A DNA stretch of 64,000 nt from Phoenix dactylifera. Taxonomy: Eukaryota; Streptophyta; Magnoliopsida; Arecales; Arecaceae. The notes under the pieces are model-generated. The model saw only the letters and a program-made list of their open reading frames with translations, did not search any database and was not told where the DNA came from. Of this stretch, positions 44,201-59,200 are shown one piece after another. Where the stretch lies: contig NC_052405.1 in assembly GCF_009389715.1 (NCBI RefSeq), positions 7,729,194 to 7,793,193 of the forward strand. Reading direction: 5' to 3'. Position 1 is the first letter of the stretch; the number at the start of each line of letters is the position of its first letter. The translations under genes and the position numbers were made by a program.

Positions 44201-47200
44201 AACTTCATATGTGGACATGTGATGATTGATGGATTATTAATTTCCCTATTGCCACTTGGTATCACTAAATGTCTTGAACAAATATTTGGTATTGCAATTG
44301 TTTTTTGTTAGGTATATTTTAGATATTGACTTTTGATATACATTTTTGCACATTCAACTTGAATGAGAACTTGGACATGAATGTTGGAATCATTTACATG
44401 TGGTAACTGGCAAGGTTCTCATAAGAGACCATGGTTTGCACTCCGCTAGGGCATTGCATAGTGCATATGTAACACACAGGCATATATGCAAACTTGTGTG
44501 CACATGGCATTTAAAAAAAACAGAAACAATTAACATTCATCAAAATAGATAAAAATAAGTGAAAATGACAAATAGATAAGGAAAAAGGAAAATTAAATGT
44601 GGACATTAACTTATATGGGAGACTACTTTAGTTAGTTAACAATAACAGTACCCCTTTACGAACCATGCTCAAATTTCCAGTATGCTAATGCAACAAATAA
44701 ATTCACCAATTATCAGATGAAGAATAACCAAAATGCAAGCCAAAAAATACATGGCTCAGAACCATGATTAAACTACCTAACTAAGAAATAAAACTAATAT
44801 CAATTAAATTACTAATTTTGAAAAGTAAGTAAAAGTCAATCTTCTTTAGGAAGTGACTTGTTAGATAATGATCCATCACTACTGCAGTCCATATGCAACC
44901 AGGCTGCAATACATGTTGCCTGGGCCTATGCAGGCAGCTGGTAGCTCATTATGCAGCCTGGCTGCATATGGAGACTGCATTGGCTCAATCTGCCACATCT
45001 GCTTATGTTAATTGTTATTCCTAATATCATGTGAAGGTGAAGCAAATTAATTGATCAAATTCATTATTTGCTCCATCCAGTAACTTCATGTTGCTGGCTA
45101 TTTGGTTCATTCCCTCATACTGTTTTTACTCAATTATTTTTTTTCTTTCTTCTGTTAATTTTTCTTGATAGGTTTGGGCTCTTTGACATTTATTTTTATT
45201 TTTTCTGAAACAGATCATGGTTTGTCAGTGCAAACCTCCTTCAGATGGCAGTTTGGGTTGTGGAGATGCATGTTTGAACCGGTTGCTTAACATAGAGTGT
45301 GTCAAGGGAACCTGCCCATGTGGGGATTTTTGTTCGAATCAGCAGGTTCTAAGCTATTCTTATATTTTCAGTCATTTTACTTTCTTATGCTCTATCCTCT
45401 TATACAAAAAAAGGATTCTGTAAACAGTTCCAGCAACACAAATATGCCAAATTCAACTGGTTTCGTTGTGGAAAGAAAGGCTATGGCTTACAGCTGCTTG
45501 AAGATGTATCTCAAGGGCAGTTTCTTATTGAATATGTTGGGGAGGTAGACTTGTAATTTCTTTTCATTTTTAACTTGATACTCCCTTAGTTTTCTAGTGC
45601 CAGTGAATCTGGAAATTATATACCTGCACTTTATATGAGTTAATGGAAAGCCATTTTACATAATTTTTGGGTTATTTCTTCCATTGTCATTGATATCACA
45701 ACTAAAAGCAAGACGCTTGCAAATCTGTAAATTATTTAACCTTTTTTTCTTGATTTGATAATGAAAAGCTAATAATTTATTATTAGGATATTGTACTTTG
45801 CCATTTTTCAGGTGCTTGATTTAGGTTCATATGAAGCTCGACAAAGAAACTATGCTTCCAGAGGTCAGAAGCATTTCTACTTCATGACGTTGAATGGCGG
45901 TGAGGTTTGGCCTCTGATCCTATCTTTGCTTTACATTACTCTATTTTCTACTTATTGTTATACATTTCTTATGGAATCTTATGTTTTGACTTGTTTCTGC
46001 ATAGGAGTAACTTCATCATCTTTAAAAGAAAAGGAGTTGCACATACTATGTTATACGAAGTAGATTTACTTTCCCATACTTGCACATGACAAGAAATTGG
46101 GTTTCATTTCATTACTGGCTGTCAACCTAATGTCATCCCTCCACCTTTTTCTATATTTTGTTGATCCATTTCTGTCAACTTAACATTTTGAGATTAAGCA
46201 ATCAGTTATCAATATTGGAGTCAGATTTTTGTTCTTATGTGGTCAGTTTACATCGCTGGAGTCAGATTTGTATTCTTACTTTTGTTAGAATGCTTGAAGC
46301 ACATCACCGTGCATTCATTAATAGGGTGAGGCCTGTAGATGTTACTTCCAGTGAAATTTGGGAGTTAATTAAGTTTGCTGCCTTCAGCTTTAATTACCTA
46401 AAGAAAAGGATATACTATAGTTTGCTTGAGGCAAGTAATTTTTTGATGAGCTCCATCAAAAGTCATGGGCTGTAGTGACCTTAGCTCTAGTTTGATGTCT
46501 TAGCAAAATCAGGTGCATAATTGGTTGTTCTTTAAAAATTGTAAGTTCTTATAGAGGTGACATCAAGGTTTCAGGTCAAATTAGCTAGAACTAAATAGGC
46601 TAATATTTGGTACACTGTGTAGCATATTCCAAGTAAGTGGTTGATAATCAAGGATTGAAGTACCGTTGTTTGGGGGCATACCAGTCACCTCTCGGAACAG
46701 TTCCCGGCATCTACTATGGTTTATTAATGTGTCTCTGTATGTGGTATGCTATGATCTTGGTATGTCCTCGACATTTCTCGGTACAGGGAATATTGTACCT
46801 TGGTACAATTAGTATTGGTTTTTAGCCTTTCAAATTTTTTGTGCCATTGTGTCAAAATCAATAATTCATTTTCTTGCGGTTTCATATTAATCAATGAAGA
46901 CCTAAGGATGTCAAATCTGTTAGCCAATCAAAGAAGTGTTTGCATTAAACAATCCTTTCTCAGAATTTTTAACTATAACCATGTAGTGTTTTTGCTATTT
47001 AATCCTTAAAAGATATCACCTTATTGTCCCACCATCATCTTGTCAAAGACTGTTTTCTTTACACACACTGAAAAGAAGAAAATATAGACATTTCCAGATC
47101 TCCAACAATACTAGATATTTTGACACTATTTTGGTCTCTTCTAAACACTGAAGTATGATAACTGGCATGTCTTAACAATTTAAAATACTAGTTATGTACA

Positions 47201-50200
47201 TGGGTTACTTCCAATCTGGAAAAATATGAGAGAAAGCTTTGGCCAGCTACGCCGTCTACCAGTCAGAAATTTGATAGTGTTCATATTCCCACGTTGAATA
47301 CTATTTATGTATCTCTAATTTGTGGTTGAGTTACTTCTATGCTGATATTTGTCTTTATTTTGATCTGGAAATGTGTTGGTTCATGCATTTTGTGGCTGCA
47401 TGTATTAACCTATGAAAAACCACTGCAGCTGGAATTACAGAAATACTGAAACTGACATCTGATATGAACTAATCAAGTTTCCATAATTGAGACTTATCAT
47501 AATACATGATGCAATATTTTGACATTCCTCATCATTATATTGCTTGTTTGAAACTTTTTTTTAATCGTTGCAGAAAATTGAGTGCTACTTTGTTTGCAAA
47601 TTATGCTTGTCTTTTAGAAATCAAGCTTATCTTTGCATGTGCCACCATCTATTTTCTTTCAGATGACTAACTTTACTCTCACTTAATTCAGGTAATAGAT
47701 GCGTGTGCTAAAGGAAACTTGGGCCGCTTCATCAATCATAGCTGTAATCCTAATTGCCGCACTGAAAAGGTGATTATTTTGTTTACCTTGCATCACTTAA
47801 TTTGCACAAGCAGGTGATGCTTTTTTTTTGAATTAGTTGATTGTGGTTTGAATAAGTTCTGTCCATCAATATCTGCATTTTGTATGGTTTTTATGTGTAG
47901 TAAACTGAATGTTCCAATTTGGGCATTTTAAAATTTGCTGCTTCTTTTTCTTGTTTGATAACTTTGTCCACAGAGTAGCATAGGTGCTTTTATTGTTTCA
48001 GAAAATGTGTTGGAAATGCTATGAGGACCAATTTGCAAGTTTTCTTTCCATCTTTTCGTTGTTGGAACTGATAATGAAATTGTTCACAATTGTCTTATCT
48101 TGCATATGCTCTAACTTCTACTCTGAAAACGTAACTTTCACTCAAATTTCTCAGTCACTGCATCCCAAATAAAGGGAGGAATGTTCTGAGGTACCAAGCC
48201 TGAGGCCCAAGTACCTGAGAGGGAAAGGACAAGGAAAAAAATGATTTCAAAGCTAGTTCCTTTGCCTAACTCCTATCAACGTCATTAATTTAACTTTGAG
48301 ACCAAAAGTGCTCCAAAATATTGAACTACAAGACTGTTGGTCTTCATATATTTATCATATCCTTGCATAAGATGAAATTGACATCTACATAGTATTAATA
48401 TGATTGCTGATTAAAGTGCTTGAAAGAAACATATATCAAGGTGTCATGTGTCAATGGCATGCTGTCTTCGCAATGGCATTACACATTCCATGCAAGCACT
48501 GGCATGGCTGCCAAGCATTAGGACTGCCTGTACCATTTTGGCATGCACTTCACATAGCAGTACATTTCGTGCTAGTTCCTTGATGGCATGTGCCAGTGGC
48601 ATGGCACTAGTTGCATGCCAGGGATTGAATGACACAGCATGGTAGACTCTGCAGTGATACCAGGCTTAAGTGCCTTGGACCTTGGTACCTCAATCTGGGA
48701 ATGTAAGGCCTTTAATAACCACCTTATCAGAAAATAGCCAATCAACGGAGTCCTCAATATAATCTAATCAAATGTCCTTCCAATATCATAAAAAAGTACC
48801 ACATGTGGGAACCTCGTATTGCAAGCTTCAAGGGCTTTTGGAATAAATTTTTAAGGCAAAACACCGGTAAGCAAGTAGAAGGTCAGTATCAATTGCTTAA
48901 GTTAGTTTGAAACCTTCATTAATAAAAAATTATCAATCAAGCATTGAAGAATAATTATCTAATATTTAACTTTCTCCAATCTTTACTCTTTGAATGATAC
49001 CCACATTTGTTCTTAAATGAATTTAGTTTAATTTTTTTTGGTTAAAAGTACCACAAGAAGGGAAATTTTGCAAGCAAACACCTTATTTTCAATTTTAAGA
49101 GAACTCTGAAAGCCACTTCATAGATGTTATAGATAAGCTTTTTTTGGGTCAAAGCTCTTTGATTTTCTTTGCTTCTTCCTTCTTTTGAATGCTATTGATT
49201 TAAGTTCTCCACCTCCCACTTTCAAGAAATTCTTGAAACAAATGGGTTGAGTTCTTATTCTATAAGATGTAAAATTTCTTTAGAAGACAAATTGAAGCCA
49301 TCAAGTATTAGGTTTTTCTATCTATCAACAAACTATGTTTTCTTAATTCTCTTTTATTTTTTAAAAAAAGTTCAAGCCATTGAAGGGATATTCTGAACAT
49401 GATTTTGAAATTGTTGATTATTAACAACCACATACTTGGAATGTAATATGCCTAATTGTGAATTTTTATGTTTGCAACTATTTTTTTTATTACTAGATGC
49501 TAAACTTCTATTGTCATGTCCACAAATCATCATGTAGCTAATTATAACTGGTGCTAGTTTTTATATTTTGGTGCTTAGCTTGACTAATAGCTTTACTTTT
49601 ATTGTTAATCCACAATGTCTTTTAAACTTTTTCTTTTAATTTTGTGGAAGCAGTGGATGGTAAATGGAGAAGTTTGTATTGGACTATTTGCGATCAGGGA
49701 CATTAAGAAGGTAATGATCCAAAATACCCTGTGTCATTCGTTATTCTTTTGATTGAAATTAAGTTGACAATTATTATGGTTATTTAGCATTTCTAGTTTC
49801 ATTGTTAATCATGCTCCCTCTTGTCTGCTCAAAATTTATAGTTAGTCAACATGCATAATGGGATTTAGCTTTAAGCAATATGTAAGAAGTGGGCTATAAT
49901 TATTGCATATGATGGACAATCATTGAGCACTCCATCAAGACATGTAGTGAAGGCTGGATTTTGGAAGAGCAACTTGTTGAAGAAATAATTTGGAAAAGGA
50001 GGATTTTGCATGAAGATTCTGATATAAGAATAGATGATGAATTCTGACAAGAATAAGCAGCTAGAGTATGTAATCTATAGTATTGAGGATATTGCTTTAG
50101 AAGAAATCATAGTTTCAAATACCAGATCGTACCAATCTGTACCAGATATACCAAACCATACCAATTGGGATCCTATACCCAATATGCGCCCTTACCGAGT

Positions 50201-53200
50201 GTCGGTAGCAAAAAGTGTACCATACCAACATTGAACTAGTGGGAGCGGGCACTGAAACTGATACTTAAGAGTTAAAACCTTGGAAGAAACCAGTAGATAT
50301 TTGAGGAAGGAAGTTGTTTTCTTGTTGCCTATGAAGACACAGCTTCTAGCTCTAAATCAATTTTATGTCTAGTGGATATTTTTTAACCTTCTAAAAAGCC
50401 TAGCCAAAAACATGATGAAACTACTGGTGAATATGATTCCTCAATGTATTCTTCTACTTATATTTTAGCCATTAACATATGCCTTCCTCCTTAATTCATT
50501 TTCACTAAAGTTTTTTTTTTCTTCCTTTCAATCTTGGAGTTAAGATTTTGTCATATAGGAGATATTGTCCGTGGGAGATTTATATGGTGGATTTTTGGTA
50601 GACTTGTTTATCAACAGTGCAATTCATCTGATTTGACAGAGCGGAAGATACATTATTTTAGCTCCCAAAAGAAAATAGTTCATAGGATTTAGATCAAGTA
50701 TATGACTAAGAATATGTCAAGGAAAAGCAAATGCAAAGGCTGAATATGAGGAAATTTAGGTGTATGGAAATAATGGATCCTGGTAGGATCTTTTATTACC
50801 TGTATCAATTCTTTCAGCTGTGCAAGAATCTTGCATGAAATAAGATTAGGCTTATGATGTCAGGGAATTTAGATTTGCTTAATTGACCAGCAGGAATCAT
50901 ATTTTTTAAATACATCTAGGTGCATGTAACAAAGTTTTAGTCAACTACTGAATTTTGCAGGAGTCTTGCATTAGTGGAACCATGATGGGAGATATGATGA
51001 AAAGATTCACATATGATGTTCTTGTGAAAGAGATGAGAGATTATTAAGCAGGTTGTGAAGGAGTTTTAGGGGATGAACTTCACTCCTGAAGCACTTTGTG
51101 TTAGAAACTTCAATGGTCGTTCTCTCATCCAGTTCGCTTGCAGCTTTATAAGATCTAAAAGTTCTACAGGGGGCATGCTATGTGGTCAGAGTATGATACC
51201 TAATTTCAGCAAGTTGTTCAAATAAGGTCCTCATAGGCAAAAGAAGGGTTGTTATAAGGAAAAATTGCTTTTAATTGGCTTAAATTTGGTGTTCCAAAGA
51301 TTCAACAGATTTGAAAACATTTGTAATTCGGTATAATGAATGGCGAAGCACCGTCTCCATATGGTGTAGTTGATTTCAGGATTCAACATAAGATGTGTTC
51401 ATTGGTCACAATCCATTAGACCTACCGAATGGATTGACAATCATTGATGAACTGGTGCTTCTAGGGTTGATCCTTGAGAGGAAATATAAGTTATAAGAGT
51501 TTTGCGGAGGTATGAAGTTCGATGGCGGATGATGGGTCGAATGTAGGCCAGGTCTAAAGCACGAATCCTCTAGTCAATCTGATGCTGGTTGAAGTTTGGA
51601 TGAAGTGTATATAATGTTTGAAGTGATGGAGGTGACTGATGTGGGGGTTATAAGCAATGAAGTTGTGGCAATATGTTATCACCCTTACGATTCAGATAGG
51701 AACAATTGACAATGCAATTTTTTGGTGATTTGCATCTAGTTTTATCATGGCTTACCATAAGGATAACATGGGGCATGACAACACTTAAGAGGGCGTTGTG
51801 TTGAAAGGAGACGTTCGCATGCCAAATGATAATGGTGGAAGAAAGATCTAAAATTGAAGAAAAGGGCATAAAGAAGGCTACTAAAGATAGCTACATGGTT
51901 ATATAATATTTGATAATCCCTATCGAGATTCATGGAAATGGTCAAAATCAAATATGAGTCAGTTTGCTGGTAAACTAGTAAAAGTATTGTATAAGAGAAA
52001 AATGGAAAACAAAGAAGAGCCATGGGTACAAACCCTGAAAGTGATTTTGTTGAAGATTTTGGACTTGAAAGGGGGCAAAACTAGTGTGATCCCAAAAATT
52101 TGAGAATAGTTTTGGTTAGACTCTAACAGAAAAGAAGTGGCAAACATTTTTTGCTACTCCAAATAGAGACATCAAACGTATGAAGCCATAGCCCCTTCCT
52201 AATGGATAAGGGTGAAATAACCTAAAAGAAGTGTCTGGAATTTCTTAAGTTGTGATAGATCTTGATTTTTTTCAAAATAGACGGTTGAAATTGGGCATCT
52301 AAAAGATTAGACTGTTGGGTCAACTAAAGCAACATTTACATAATCACCGATGTTGATTCTATATTACTCTAGAAGGAAACAGGGCCTATGGTTCAATTGA
52401 GCTCATTGTATGCTGCACCGGCCCGTACTGGACCGGTCCGGCAGTGGAAAACGGTTTCGGCCTCTTTGGGGCAGGAATCGAGCGGTACAGAGGCATACCA
52501 TAACCGGTTCGCACTAGTATGCCTACTGATATCGGTTTGTACATGTGTGAACTAGACCAATTCGCACCGGTACACGAGCCCCCACGCGCTAGGCAGCAGA
52601 CCAGTTCGGCATCGATACAAACCGGTCCGGTAGGCCACTGGTACGCCTACCGGTATTGGTTCGGTGGACCTTGGTTGAGCTCCAGTATGATATTTTGTCG
52701 AATGATCAGCAATGAGTTGCCAAATCTCTGTACTCCGAGAGGTCCAGGATTATTCAATGGGCCAAGATCGCCAATAAATGTTCAGACGGCAGTTTTGGGC
52801 TTTAAAGTTTTGAAGAGAGATTAATGATGGTGGTCCCATGCTTTGCTACCAGAAAATATGGGAATCAAGTGTTGGTGTGAATATGAGAATGCAAACACTA
52901 TGTTTAGATATATTATTCTTCACCTTTCAAACTCGAGTTCCAACATAATGCATTTGGCATATGGTGTTTATGTATAAATTTCACAGCTATATCTCGTATC
53001 CCACATGATATGATTTGTAAGCCTCTTTGATTAAGTTTTCATTCGTTTCAACTGAGCTCCAAAAGTTGGAGTTAGACTCAAATACAGTGTTAAATGATAT
53101 TGCTATATCTCTTAAATATCGTAATTAAATATGTTGAGTTGTTAAAAATTTTCATTGTCTGTGATGTTTTCAATCCATATTTCATATCGTAGATGCATTT

Positions 53201-56200
53201 TGAAGTTAGTCATGAGTCATCATCCCACTGAAACTTTGATGTTATAAGTAAATAGTGACTTATTCCTTTCTTTGTTGCTAAGTTTAGTATATGTTAAGAA
53301 GTATGTAGATATAATATATATCTCACATCATTGAATTGCGTTTGTATCTTCAATCGCTTAATTATATTTTTGCTCATGTTGTACACTTATCCTGCTGTTG
53401 GATTCTGATGAGTAGAGTATTTTCCTATCAATTATCTTTGAATAAAATTACCATAAGTTTTCAAAAGTTCATTATTTGGTGATTTCTTACTTCTCGTTTT
53501 TCCTATGTTTTATATTCCCATTGTTCATAGATGCTGCTTATTTGTTATATAAATGACATCTGTTTAACGTCCAGGATGAAGAGGTAACATTTGATTACAA
53601 CTACGTGCGGGTATTTGGTGCTGCTGCAAAGAAATGTGTATGTGGTGCTCCTGAATGCCGAGGCTATATTGGCGGCGATCCATTGAATACTGAGGTTATC
53701 GTTCAAGATGATTCAGATGATGATTATCCTGAACCCGTGATGATCCAAGAAGATGGTGAAAGAGAGCTAGATGTGGATGAGACTGTTTTTGATGCTATGG
53801 ATGCTATGACTTTGAAACATGAAGATGTTTCTATAGAAAATAAAGATTTGCTAATTCAATGTGCTCGCACAATCCCAGACTCAGATGATTATCAACAAAC
53901 CAGTGAAACTATATGCAGGCCCTTATCTGATGTTAACTCACTGGATGCTTCTTCTCAAACTCTGAATCCTATTCAAACTGAAAAATCGATGTCTAGACCC
54001 TTATGTGATACTCACTCACTGGAAAACTCTATACAGAGTTTGGATGATAGACAAACTGAAGAGACCATGTCCAGACCTGTATCTGATGTTCAACCAACAC
54101 AGATTTCTTTACAAACTTCTTTTACTATGAAAGAATTGGTGTCTGATTCCAGCCTGAATCGCAAGACTTCACTGTCCGATGTTGTCGACGATAAGCAAAA
54201 CGCATTAAAAACTTTTCCTGCAAGATCATCTCGTTCAAGCAGTACAATAAAAAAGAGCAGGTCAAATGTAAAAAGTTCGGTGCCCCCCAAGGCCAAAAAA
54301 TTGCCAACAAGTGCAAGTAGTGGGCATTTTGAGGGAGGTAATAACATACTCTAATGTGGTGGCTGGTTTATTGCATAAGCTACAATCATTATGTTAATAT
54401 ACTTTCACCCGTAATGCAGTTGAAGAAAAACTTAATGAGTTACTGGATGAGGATGGAGGCATCAGCAAGAGGAAAGTAAGTATAACCTATTCATGATATA
54501 ATTCACTTTGTTCTTAAATGATTTTGAATGTTCCAACATATATTATTAGCAGCATTATTGTTGCAAATTAAACTTGCAATTCTGATTTTGACACAAGAGG
54601 GAACCTATAATGACTATTTTCTTCATTGTTATAGGCGTGTAATTATGACATACAAAACATGCCCATGTGCATCTGATACACATACTACTCTGTTGAATGT
54701 TTTTTCTTGTTAGATGAACGACCAAGTTTTATTTACTATTTAAAGATCCACACATACATTAGTCCTGCTTTTGTGTATGTGAGCTAGGAAATAAAATCTT
54801 TGCCATGCTTATCCATTGTTACTAAATACTAGAGTTCCCTAAGCATGTTATCGAATTTCTGCAGTTTTCTGTAGTTTGTTAGGCCATATATTTTTTTAAT
54901 CAAAAATGATTGTGTCATTCTATATATGGCAATCTCCTTTTTGCCTACAGAATGTTAAGGGAGACCTGATAGGTAGAAACTCTCATGATGTTGCATAAGT
55001 GTCAACATCATGCCTTTGCCCATCATTGTGGGGTTGGCTTTATGGCATCTACTTCACCATTAGTTCCTATTTGGTTCCCTCTGTAATTCAAATTTCATCG
55101 TAAATGCTTTATAGAGGTCTTCACTGGTCCCTCTTCTGATACTAGAATAGTTCTGCCTTTTTTCTGAATATATCCTTTCTAGCCAACCCCAAATAGTTGG
55201 GAAAATTTTGGATTATTATGTTTTTGGTACTCTTTTATTTTGATTTTCAATTTTTTAATTCTTTGTTATATTTCATTCCTTTTTAGTTGCCTTGCATGGT
55301 TCAATGAAATTTTATAAAATCTTTCATCTTTGAGCAGGATGCCACCAAAGGCTATTTGAAGCTTCTCTTTGTCACTGCAGCAGGAGGGGATAGTGTCGGC
55401 GGCTGTGCATCTCAAAGGTTGTATTAGACATCCTTGTGTGATTACTGCAGCATTTTTTATTGATTTTTGAAAAGTTTATTTCCTAATGTTATCTCTTCTT
55501 TTTTATTTCAGTATACGAGATCTTTCGTTGATACTTGATGCTCTTTTAAAAACAAAATCACGGACAGTTTTGGTGGATATCATTAACAAAAATGGTACCT
55601 CAAGTTATCGTATTATATCATTTACAAATTTTTGATTCTGTTGAAAAGCGAGTTGTTGTGGTTGTGCATCAACAATCTTGACTCTTTTTGGGTTATGTAG
55701 GATTGCAGATGCTGCACAATATAATGAAGCAAAACCGCAGTAAATTCAACAGAATTCCTATCATCCGAAAGCTTCTCAAGGTTAGCAAGTTTATATATAT
55801 ACTATTTAATCATATTGTAATTTTGCAATGTTAACTATTTCTGATATTTATTTGAGTGCTAGGATATATGGTCTCTTCTCCTAAATGAAGCTGGCTACTA
55901 GTGTTTTGGATTATAACATTAATAATGAAATTAGACATTATTGGTTTTTGTAATATAATGATGCATCCTAGCAGGAAGTTGGACACATTAGAAGTGGCTA
56001 TTGTGGCTTTCCAAGCGGTTGGTTAGAACTGGGGTTTGTGGTTATGTCATGAGAACATTATGGTCTTTTTTCCCGGCATACTCTGGGATTTTGTACAATT
56101 ACTTAAATAGCCTCATGACAATTTATTTTGTTTCCTGCATCTCTTCTTTTTCTTTCATATTGGTTGAAGAAAGATAGCAGTTGCCTTTTACTAATGCCCT

Positions 56201-59200
56201 GTTTGGTATTTGAATTTATGTTGGTGGTTTCTTTTTTAATAAATTTACTTTGGGAACATGAATAGTGTATTTTGAGGTTTGAAATCTTGACGTTACCATA
56301 CTGTCTTGACCCGGTACCTTGTGCCATAAATTAATGACCAATATCAATATGATGGGTTTGTCATTCGGTTCGATGAATTGTGAGTAGATATAGGAACATA
56401 CCATGTCTTGTACCGCACCAATACATGAATATTACATGGGTGTACTACGAGTTCTAATGCCATATTCATCCAGTCTTTTGATTCAGTAGATAGCTATGCT
56501 GGCATATTGATTTGATCAGTCATAGGTGGGCTTGCTTCAGTTTTCAGAACTTCTAATATGTAATATCATTCATTGATATAAACTTAGGTCTAAAAGATTT
56601 CATTAATTTGTTTGATGCTAATATTTTCTTTCAGGTGTTAGAATTTCTAGCACTAAAAGAGATCCTTACCCCAGAACACATGAATCGAGGTCCTCCATGT
56701 AGTGGAATGGAAAGGTAAGAATTAATTTAGTTCATTTATCCTTCCTTCTCTCTTAGTATCATTCTTTGCTTGGGTGTGTGTGTGTGTATAGATTGATAGA
56801 TATAGGTATAATACAGCTAATATATGGGCACCCATGCAATAGCCCTAATAAGGTCATTCCTAACCTGATGACCAAGGGCCAAGCACTAACAGTCCAAGCC
56901 TTTGGATGTGATCTACTATCTTTAGACTGCTTACTGTCAAAAAATCATATGATTTGGAGATTCCTAGCTTATTAATCCTATAAAAAAATGAATTAGTTTA
57001 AATCACACAAAACAGTGCATGATTTTTTGACTATTGGATGCATAGACTAGGGATCCCCAAATCACATGATTTTTTGATAGCAAGCAATTTAGAGATAGTA
57101 GGACACATCCAATGGACTCAGATTATTGGTCCAGGCCCCAGTCGTCCAGTCAGAATTGACCTTGTGAGGGTTGTTTTCTGGTGTCCACATATTTCCTATA
57201 TGTATATGCATGTGTGTATGTATGTATATATACATAGATATGTAATATATGCATATATATTACAATATATATGTATGTATATATATTACATATATATATG
57301 TCTGTATATATATTACATATATATATGTCTGTATATATTACATATATATATGTCTGTATATATATTACATATATATATGTCTGTATATATATTACATATA
57401 TATATATATGTCTGTATATATATTACATATATATATGTATGTATATATATTACATATATATATGTATGTATATATATTACATATCTATGTATGCATGCTT
57501 GCATGTATGTATGTGTGGATAAAATTTGAAAGCTTGTGTCATTTGAACTTGTTAGATATGTTATTTTTGTCATGAAAAGGTAAAAATTTTATTGTGGATT
57601 AGATGCTTGTGTCTCTCTTTTTTTGACCCATTTTTTGTTAATATTTCTATGCTCCAAAATAAAAATAAATAAATAAAAGAAAACCCAAGAGTAAGGGATT
57701 ATATCTCGGTAATAGGCCCCATCTTGGTTTGCTCCTGGGACAGTAAGGAACTGTGATGGGACAAACCAAAACAGTCATTAGCAACAAGAGTTACAAAATA
57801 AAAAAAAAGATTTGAAAAAATGTGTCCTTGTTCATCCAGACATCCCAGTGCATCCTAGGTGTCAGGAGGTAACCAGATAGTGGTGGCATCCTTGTTCAAG
57901 AGAGAACCAGTGTTCTACACCTGTCCTGGGTACCATTTTCTTGGAATGGTACTGGCAAGACAAGCCAGTACCTTGAGGAGATGAATCCTTGCCAAAGAGG
58001 TTTTTTCTTGGGGTGGAAGGGAGGACCTAAGTGATGGTTGTGAGGAAGGATTTGGAAAGAGATCTTTTGACCTTTCACTTGTTGACTGTGGAACTGCTGC
58101 TGTCCCTGCTCTTACTGAAGCTGCTGCTTCTGCTTTGTGGATGGCTGGTTAGATTCTTTTCAAAAGTGGTGGATGATGGAATTTGGCACAGGTGCCATTG
58201 TCATCACCTTTTCGGTATTTGTGAGATGGCCAGTCACTAGGAAAAAGCATGTACATAGATGTGATTCAATTTCCCCAAGATAATTAGTCCATATTATGCT
58301 GAAAGTCCCTTGTGTGTGGAATATGTGTAGATGCTGTGTTCCATCTGATTAGTATGGAGCGGCAGCTTCACCGAAGGAACAGAGAGTGGCAATTTGAATG
58401 CCAATGTTTAAGCTTGTACTCCCTGTGTTTGCCTATCCCACCATCTTGCTATGATTGGCTCTTTGGTTAAGTGTTCTAACAGACTTTTTGTGGTAATCAT
58501 GGGCTTAAAAGTAATTGGGGTTAAGGTCTTCCACCCTCATGTTTTAGTTGTATCAACATGTCCGCTAGGTTTATTAGGGTGAGATATGGGTTACAAAGAT
58601 GAATGACTTGGATTGATCATAGACAGGCATATGGAAACTATAATTAGATTGATATTGTTGGCTTATGTGGGATGACCATATTGATGAGGACACATGGTTC
58701 AAAATTCTGTCAGATACTGTATCATATCGTATTATGTATCTTGTGTCACAGTCCCCTCGAGGTCCTTGTCTCAGCCTACATCGACCTGTATGGAAACAAC
58801 ATCTATCTACAGTACGTAGTTTTTTATATGAGTAGTGCTCTAGGATTTTACATCTAAGCGCAGTTGCTAGAATTCATTTCGTTTGAAATAGTTTCGGATG
58901 ACCACATTTACCCTTACAAAAAGTGCAATCCTTATGTTACATATAGGGATTAATACGACTCGATTCTAAGCAAAATAAACTGAGTCAAGAATCAAATTTG
59001 TTTTGAAATGTTTATATAAAAAATATTTTGATATTCAATTTCATTTTACATTTCATAACAAAAGTCACACAAATTTTTTAATGACTTGCAAACCTATGTA
59101 TTTATGTCCATGGATATATTATTAAATTTGGACAAATCCAGAGCAGGAGATGGATTCTTGCCAACCCTTCTCCAAAGAAAGAGAGAAAAACAACTGAAAC

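Larger units (their letters stand above)
49711..53574 (+). other. ASHH2 intron 9 (3.9 kb)
   Basis: The intron interrupts the SET domain between IRDIKK and [10 protein letters not shown]. It holds two GGTAC-type repeats (50107-50262 and 52400-52680). The stretch 50900-52350 has a different, G/A-rich plus-strand character and may be a decayed transposon, but I cannot classify it. No intact frame is visible. Confidence 0.55.

Noticed and set aside
48444..48645. Complementary frames of 63-65 codons on both strands
   Set aside because: They come from the GGCATG-rich palindromic interval in ASHH2 intron 8 and have no splice or start context.
50900..52350. Possible Gypsy-type element in ASHH2 intron 9
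   Set aside because: No LTR pair, primer site or RT/integrase motif could be found, so it is listed only as unclassified.
57038..57575. Tyr/Ile/Cys-rich frames on both strands
   Set aside because: They are translations of the 27-bp minisatellite.
58031..58240. Leucine-rich 69-codon frame in ASHH2 intron 15
   Set aside because: An isolated patch without flanking splice sites in phase; no family recognised.
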